Below, piece by piece: positions 46,901-64,000 of a DNA stretch of 64,000 nucleotides (positions are counted from its first letter, which is position 1; each line of letters opens with the position of its first letter). The notes beneath the pieces are model-generated. The model saw nothing but the letters and a program-made list of their open reading frames with translations, was not told the DNA's origin and ran no database searches. Both the position numbers and the translations under genes were made by a program. Source of the DNA: Undaria pinnatifida (Eukaryota > Sar > Phaeophyceae > Laminariales > Alariaceae); the NCBI GenBank assembly GCA_012845835.1, contig JABAKD010000015.1:1057001-1121000 (forward strand). Reading direction: 5' to 3'.

Positions 46901-49519
46901 TGCAATCTCTACCACCCTCAGCAGGTTCATCATTTTCTAAAGTAGCTATGCGCATTAGCTCCTCAGCGCTCCCGAAGGGCTGGTTTTTCGTGGCTATTAT
47001 TTTTCGACTACGAGCCTGTTTTTCTGTACAGTTTCCTGAAGGGGTAGAAGCTCTTTCCTTCCGGTTTGATGGATAGTTTGTTTTTTGGCGTGGAGTCGTG
47101 TTTTTTCGGCGGTTGTTGGCCCAAACAGCAAACCATGTATGCTACCGACAAGAACGACAGCGATGGAATGCTCGAATGCTCTTGTAGCATTCCGTTGAAA
47201 GTGAACCGGTCCACAATTATTACTCTCGTCACTTTCGATTTCGATGTCATGCCAAATATGCATCCAACCACCCCCCTGCGCCTGCCTCACTTACCCTATA
47301 TCAAACGCTCTTCTCGTTCGTTTCAGCAATTCAACCTGATCAAGCTCGATGCTCTTAACACTGTGGACGCTGGATCCACCGTCAACTTCGATTCGTTGTT
47401 TGCTGCTGGTGAGCCTTTGAGTCGCGTATTCAACAATGGCGGTCGACTATTTTGGCATGTTCAACATCTGTTTTGTACAATGACTACGTATTCCTCTGAT
47501 ATTTCGTTGAGTACGAGACAGCGCCGGTGTTTATTAATGCGTTTTAGCTGGTGTTATTTTTTCACAGCAAGTACTGCTACGCTAGAGTACAGGCTAGTTC
47601 ACGTAAAAAAGAAACAAAGTTTCTCCCCGGCGAATGCCGCTCCCAATATCCAGTCACAGGGTGAATATTTGGTATCATACTCTGACCCCCATGACCAATG
47701 GAAGAGGGTAAGAGGGTGACATGGCAAGCTCACTATTTAACGGCCTCGGGCCGTCTCTAGGAGCAAAACCCGTATCAACCAATGACAGGCCTTCATATTC
47801 TCCAATAACATTCAGGCGCTTTCCAAGCGGAGGCGAGAAAACAATTGCGCCGCATTTTGCACGAACCGGTTGGCGGTACTCCAAGGCATGTCTGTAGATT
47901 TTTACGCGCAAGAAATCGAAGATCTGACCTGCCTGTGTTCAATTTAACATTAAGCAGAAGCTAGCGAGAAAACTGGATCCTAAGCTAAAACCAAGTAATT
48001 TGGAGGAAATAATGTATCTTACTCATTTTTACGCACATAAGTCCAAGTGTCCAAGCCGTGTTTGAGAGATAGACCCTCAATTTTTGCACACGTGTTGTAC
48101 ATGCCCGTCCCGAGGCCTGATCTCCGGGCTTTTTTTTGTTCTTGTTTTCCCCCAAAATGTTCTGGTCTAAGGTAGGCCAGATTTTCCAAAACACCTTAAA
48201 TGACAAAAAACAGACAAAAGAAGAAAAAAAAACGACAGGCGAGGTCTTCGCAATGGCACACATAAGACATGTGCAAACATTCACGGTCTGGACCGAAAAA
48301 CGGCGTGGGCGTTTGCCGGGGAACAAGTTTTTTTTTAACGTGAACCAACCTGTATGACTTTTAAACCAAGGGAGTTTAGAGTTGGTAAGCTATACAAGTA
48401 CAGTAGCAGTCTCCGTTTTGCTGAGGGTTCCGTTACTCCCCTTTAAAACATGCCGACATGCCTGCTTCCGTTGATTGTTTCTCAGGTCGGACAGATCACG
48501 ATCTAGATCATATACACGATAAAGATCATATAGATCGCCTATCTGTTGTTATGATACATATGTTGTGCAGGATATGTGTAGTACACATCCAATCCATGAA
48601 ACATGTACTAGATCATTCAGATAACCAGATTTTCACCAGACAACATGATCTATTTACAATAGCTCATATCGACCCGGAATCTGTCTGCCTTGAAACGCAT
48701 AGATCATGAATAGATCATAAATAGATATCTGATCTGTCCCACATGTACGTTGGTTCCTCTATGTACACCTTTCATCTTCCAGGTAAGGTCACGAAGACTA
48801 AGCACAAGTGGCACAAGGTCGTCGGCGGACAGGAGCTCATGACTACGGGCCTTACTGTGCAGGTATTGATTGCACCGCAATATCTGATACGATTAATATG
48901 ATACCGGCTCACCGCATCATTTGATGTGATATTTTGATGTGATAGTGTGTGTCGCAATTTTGATTCTTATTTTTTTAAACGCTTCAGTCCTTCGGTGGCC
49001 ACTGTGGCAGTATTGTTGACAGCTTGCAAAACTCACCATCTTGTATGTTCTTGTACCTACTTGGTATATACCTTTTTTTTGTGTGATTGTAGAGATTGTG
49101 TTGGTTGGAACCTCGGGAGGAAAAGTCTGGTTGCGCTGGTTGTACTGCTTGCAAGCTCGGGAAGAAGAGACGATACGCCAAGCTCACCATCTGATCATAT
49201 ATTACGCATACCTTGCTTGTGTACGATTGCACTGATTGTATTGATTGCACTCTTGGAGAAGAAGAATGCTATGTCATATTCACCACCTCGTCTTGCACTC
49301 TGGTTTCCGTGCCGTGTTTGTGCCATAAGGCTCAAATACGCCGATTTCACCATCTCGTCTTGTTAAACTCTGCTTTCCTTCGTGCCATGTGTGTGTGTTC
49401 AGGCTCACGGCTTCACAAAGAGCGCAGTTGACGCGATAGAAGCCAAAGGGGGCAAGTGCGAATTGCTTTCGCCAACGACCAATGAGGTGGTTGACATGGA
49501 CGAGGACGACGAGGAATAG
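40913..49519 (+). CDS. rpl15: Plastid-targeted 50S ribosomal protein L15 (uL15), nucleus-encoded
   Basis: Structural protein of the large ribosomal subunit, acting in plastid translation. Exons: 40913-40961, 41469-41594, 46256-46494, 47327-47408, 48783-48862, 49403-49519. Intron phases are 1, 1, 0, 1, 0 and all join, giving 230 residues. Exon 1 encodes a short signal peptide ([16 protein letters not shown]). Exon 2 opens with [10 protein letters not shown], the Phe-containing motif at the signal/transit peptide junction of stramenopile plastid proteins. Exon 3 holds the L15 signature: [42 protein letters not shown]. Exon 4 ([19 protein letters not shown]) and exons 5-6 ([33 protein letters not shown]) match the rest of bacterial L15. 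The tail is acidic (DMDEDDEE). Intron 2 is 4.66 kb and contains a large inverted repeat. A mitochondrial destination is less likely because of the bipartite leader. Confidence 0.9.
44062..44930. repeat. Large inverted repeat (fold-back element) in an rpl15 intron
   Basis: The left arm 44062-44392 is the reverse complement of the right arm 44580-44930, with small gaps. Landmarks are CCACGCCCCCAGGACGCCAT versus ATGGCGTCCTGGGGGCGTGG, and TACCCAATTATTATACCCCC versus GGGGGTATAATAATTGGGTA. The spacer is about 190 bp. No coding sequence; a non-autonomous DNA transposon or a recent inverted duplication. Confidence 0.8.
45423..45546. repeat. Tandem duplication of about 80 bp in an rpl15 intron
   Basis: CAGATCTTCTCTGAATAC...ACGAAAATA(A/T)CCGATGGTTGGCGG occurs at 45423-45470 and again at 45504-45546. 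The second copy lacks an internal CTGGTAT. Confidence 0.8.
46102..46145 (+). pseudogene. Decayed duplicate of the start of rpl15 exon 3
   Basis: GTTGACACCCTCAAGAGTGT...GGCTC.CG.CACCG resembles the true exon at 46272-46315 (GTGGACACCCTCAAGAGCGC), 170 bases downstream. Roughly four in five positions agree over 44 bases. The copy is not continued by the rest of exon 3 and has a stop just upstream (TTGAATAG in one frame). It appears to be a partial tandem duplication within the intron. Confidence 0.55.
48545..48747. repeat. Interspersed repeat family D, copy 1 (rpl15 intron)
   Basis: It shares GTTGTTRTGATAYATRTTG, AGGATMTGTG, ATCCAAT, TAGATCAT, TTTTCACYMGRCAACATKAT and ATCTGATCYGTCCCACRTGTA with 60374-60559. 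It ends about 35 bp before L15 exon 5. Rich in AGATCAT words; no coding capacity. Confidence 0.65.
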
Positions 49520-52500
49520 ATTAAGTCTGAAGCATTGCACAACGGGAGGGGGGCGGGGGGCTTGCAGTGAGAAATGCAACAGCGATTGGAATCGCCGGCC
49601 GCACACGCGTTGGGGGGGGGAGGTTAGCCTCGCAGTTAGAAGTGCAACAGCGGTTGGTATCGCCGGCTTTTCCTTAGTTGCAGTAGTGTTGAAGTTTGTG
49701 GGGATAATACCACACCTGGCTGGTTAATTGATGTAAGAATAGTGCGAAGACGCGCGAATTTTTACAGTGTGTGGAGCGTTAGGGGAGTTTGAGCAAAGGC
49801 GTCATATTGTCAATGTCATTATCGTGCACTGTGTTCAAGCCTTGCCACCCTACCATGTACCATGAAGTACCATGTAGTACCATGTCGTACCATGTTGAAC
49901 CACGTGTGAGCAATCTCTTTCAGAGTATGTGGCACCTACGGCACCTTGTATTCTCTCTTTCGCTACTGCTGTCGATTAATAGTTCTATTTTAGTCCACTT
50001 ACCCCCTTAAAAAAACAGCTATCTCAATGTATCGGGAGCAGGTGTATGATATCGTCATGAAACCGTCCTTGAACATGAAATAAACCAACCCAAACAATCG
50101 ATTCGCTGCACAGGCGATTATTCTTTGATCTGTCAGTCCTGATGAACGACCTAAGCACGCCAAAATAGGAGTTTTAAATCGAACCGAAACAAAGCAGACG
50201 AGAAAACAAAAAAAACATGTATCAAAACACAGATATGCACCCTTGCGCTAGTTTTGTTTTTATTCGTAGGAATTTGAAGGTCCATGACGAACACGACGTC
50301 CTCGTTCAGTTTTGGGAAATGTCAAAGAGTACCGCCTTTTTACACAATGTTTTTCAATGAAGTACTTGCCGGAAAGCTTTCCACTATAATAGTTAACTCC
50401 AAGTTCAGAGGCCTGCCTTTGAATCGTCAATGGTGTTATATCGTCGTTGAACATGGCATGGCATTATGGGCGACGTTGTACACTGTCACGTTTCATCGTT
50501 AACGATTACCATGGTATTCTTTGGTGTTCACCACGTGACCATGGGCGACAAGCAGATTGCCCCACCATGGGTACTTTACTATGATCTAAGGAGCCTTATG
50601 ATGCAGCAGTGCGCGTGAGGTGCTGTGTTCGGCCAAGCAAAGCCGACCAACTGTTCCTTCACGGAGTATCATATATCAGGTACCAGGTAGAAGGTGTGTT
50701 CCGGGGAAAGTGGATGTCTCTGCCCGCGATAGATTGACCCTGTTGCTAGTCTAGGCTGGACTTTCGAACTTTCATTGAACAGCCTAGACTCAGCTCCAGA
50801 CTGACACTTTCATCGCTGCAAACATGGTCCCACACTAATTCCAAGTGTTCTGGGCACCAAAACGTGCCTACATTCTAAAGGGCCCATGCAAAAAAACACT
50901 ACTACTACTGTATTCACGGGCCTTCCCTAATTCGAGCAAGTTTCCCCCCGAAAGTTGGGCGAATTTTGTAAGAGGGCTAACTTATCCTTTTGATGCCGAC
51001 CGCGGTAAAACGCACAATTTCACCGAGGACGCGTTTTCGATGTACATACTCCCGCCGTACAGCAAAACTGAACCCTCCCCGTCTGCAAACAGCTGACCTA
51101 TTTCACACCATACCGCACACACATAATAATGGATCATGCAGCTTTTTTTCTTCTTTCTTTGCCGTTATTACTACCGAGGTCCCACCGCCCCCTACGGTAT
51201 AGTTTCTTTAGACTACATAATTATGTCGAAAATAGACCTCGAAATCTTTGTAGAGAAGTGGCAAACCACTCCTAACCTCATCCGTCTGGCCATTCGAGCA
51301 CTTCCTCCTCCACCTTCGCTGCACAATAAAGTGAACAAGCATTTTACTAATGTGAACTTCTCGGGTCTCTGACCCCGGTGCGAGTTCTCGTGGGTGAAAA
51401 CGGTGAAGATGTTGCGACAAGCGTTGACATCCCGATGCTACACGTGTAACTTTGGATTTTGAATCGCCATCTGGTCACCAGCAGGGATATTATGATGTCA
51501 TGCTCCCTCCTGCCTCGCGATTGGGATTCTAGCCCCCCGAATCTGCTGAATCAGGACTCCAGGACATCAATCAAGGCTGGTCAATTTGGCCATGAGCATA
51601 TACAGGGTTTCATTCTCCCCTTTCCCTCGCCATTGGGACCCTGGATCCCCGAATTTGTTAACAGAATCAACAAGACATCAGGAGGACATTCGCCAAGTTT
51701 CTTCTTCGGGCCATCTTCAAGGCAGTGCATGCTGGCTGTGATGCGTACACCAACAAGGGATCAGTTTGGAGCCCTATATATTTTGTAATGAAGTACACGC
51801 GCCGCGGGCACGATCCTAACCCACGCGCAAGAGAGCGATTTGGTAATTTAGTCTTGGCTCACGGCCGGACGGCGATTTTAGAATATTCGCACGTGGCGAT
51901 ATTCGAAGTTATCTATTGTGACTCGTGGGGCGGTCTGCCGTCGTCTCCGGGTTTCATCTAGGCCTTTTTTGCGCCCTTTGCAGGCTTTTTAGTTGAACCT
52001 CAGACGGAGGCTAGGGTATTGTGGTATCATTGTTGTTGTATCATGTTGTACTATCATACCCCCCTTCTTCACTACTACTGGATTTAAGGCACTCGCATCA
52101 TTAAAACTGTAGTGACTGTACCGCACCAACAAAACGACCTTAGCCGATTTTTTTAGCTCAGTGTAGTTATAACCATTTTACTGCGGATTCGTATCGTGAA
52201 TGTAATTCAGCATGAAGCCGTGTACACCGCAAAGGGACAGGGGCGGGGGTCACTCGCGCGAGTGACCCCGGGCCACCGTAAAAAGAGGCTTAAAAAATTA
52301 CCCCCTTTCACAACGCTGTACCTTCCTTCTCCGAGTACGAACACGTATGATATCCCTCTTCGTGAGGCCCTCTGGGTGTTACCGTAGCTTTTGTCATAAC
52401 ATCTGCCGTCTACAGCGGCCTCGGGTCGTAATCGAGGCCTTACCGCACGCACACGTAACAGGCATTTTTGTTTGACTAAACACTTGGCAGAACTTGACAT

Positions 52501-53355
52501 CTGCCATGCCCTAATTGAGCCACTACTATTAATATCGCTACTACTGTAGTCTGTACCTCGGTCTTGGCCCCTGACTTTTAGCTGTTTTTTTACCCGTGCG
52601 TGGCTATCACCACCTCCCTAGTACGATCGACCTTGCCAAATATTTCTCGGAGCAGGGCAAACAGGCATGTCGGTCCCCCACGGATCAAGTCCAAAATATA
52701 ACAAATACGTTTCTATAAAACGTTCTGCGAACTACAGTACGATACCAAGTACGTCCTGCGTACGGGAAAGAAGGGGAAGGGGGAAGAGTCGAAGTCCTGC
52801 GTAGTAAGGGAAAAACAGGGGAAGGGGGAAGAGTCGAACGCACCAACAACCCACCGCCGACCAAAACCTTAAATTATAGCTCTACTGTTACGATGCTACA
52901 TAGGGCTGCACTTTCGCAAACAAGCGCACTACGATGTCGACTGGGCACCTCGCGTTCAGCGTTTGACTCCTAGAAAAACACAAACGATACGGCTCACGCA
53001 TTTTTTCGGTTTGTAGAAAACCTAAAGCAAGACTAGGTGACTCAAGGACACGTTTTTGACCAAAACCGGCTCCATTTGGGGGGCTGTGCGCGCCCTTAGC
53101 TGCGAGAGTGTATACTCTTCTACTCTGCTAGAATAAGGTATAACTGCAACGATTTCTCTCCTACAGAATAGGACACCTAACCGCTTGGAGTACAGGACAC
53201 CTGATAAGAAACATAAATACTGACCCACGCTGGCTTTCGTGTTCGGGAGAGGGGGTGCGTTCTACACCTTCAGTGTATTATATTCCTGTAAACGCCATCA
53301 AGCTATTCTTAATACCCTGCTTCTGATCTGGTGTCCTACAGCACTGCATCCACTT
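49520..53355. other. Intergenic region between convergent rpl15 and spermidine synthase
   Basis: No gene could be supported. Just after the L15 stop are two direct copies of a 38-bp GC-rich unit (49562-49599 and 49631-49667). At 49852-49905 there is a TACCATGTAG 10-bp array, and at 52754-52838 a tandem repeat (GTCCTGCGTA...GGGGAAGGGGGAAGAGTCGAA). Plus-strand open frames at 50845-51096 and 51725-51961 have protein-like composition but no recognisable motif. Confidence 0.5.
49852..49905. repeat. TACCATGTAG 10-bp tandem array
   Basis: Five imperfect units TACCATG(NNN) in series. Noncoding. Confidence 0.75.

Positions 53356-64000
<10,645 letters not shown>

Overview
This window reads as nuclear DNA of a photosynthetic eukaryote, most likely a stramenopile alga of the brown-alga type. 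The evidence is: genes split into short exons by long introns with GT-AG (once GC-AG) borders; a nucleus-encoded bacterial-type ribosomal protein L15 preceded by a signal peptide and an AFFAP transit motif, the bipartite plastid-targeting arrangement of secondary red-lineage plastids; a FAM161-like protein of the kind found in flagellated organisms; and many interspersed repeats. No bacterial operons, rRNA, functional tRNA or CRISPR array were seen. The taxonomic call is an inference.

Six gene models can be supported, on strictly alternating strands. (1) + 3091-9587, membrane-anchored protein kinase, at least 10 exons. (2) - 15293-14470, conserved-looking protein of unknown function. (3) + 22812-28278, coiled-coil FAM161/UPF0564-like protein, seven exons, all introns phase 0. 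(4) - 40584-30735, NuSAP-like SAP-domain protein with an acidic/polyQ region and TPKK repeats. (5) + 40913-49519, plastid ribosomal protein L15, six exons whose phases join into a 230-residue protein. (6) - 61795-53356, spermidine synthase lacking its N-terminal exon(s). Genes 4 and 5 diverge from a 328-bp shared upstream region. The other neighbours converge or diverge across several kb. The six proteins have unrelated jobs (signalling, cytoskeleton/cilium, plastid translation, polyamine synthesis), so there is no functional cluster.

The gaps and introns are dominated by repeats. They include tRNA-headed SINEs (20.6 kb; 12.9 kb; a copy at 58.5-59.85 kb split by a ~1.07-kb element with a second copy at 16.97-18.21 kb), a 464-bp hAT-like MITE made of GGGTC repeats (21.24-21.71 kb), a 222-bp poly(A) retroposon present twice (27.47 and 38.54 kb), fold-back elements (36.3-37.1 and 44.06-44.93 kb), diverged tandem arrays (10.0-11.2 and 37.5-39.0 kb), long C runs, GC-rich hairpins, and a short motif ACCAGGTA/TACCTGGT found at least 24 times. 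Exon borders were placed by eye from splice consensus, reading-frame continuity and family resemblance; no alignment was run.
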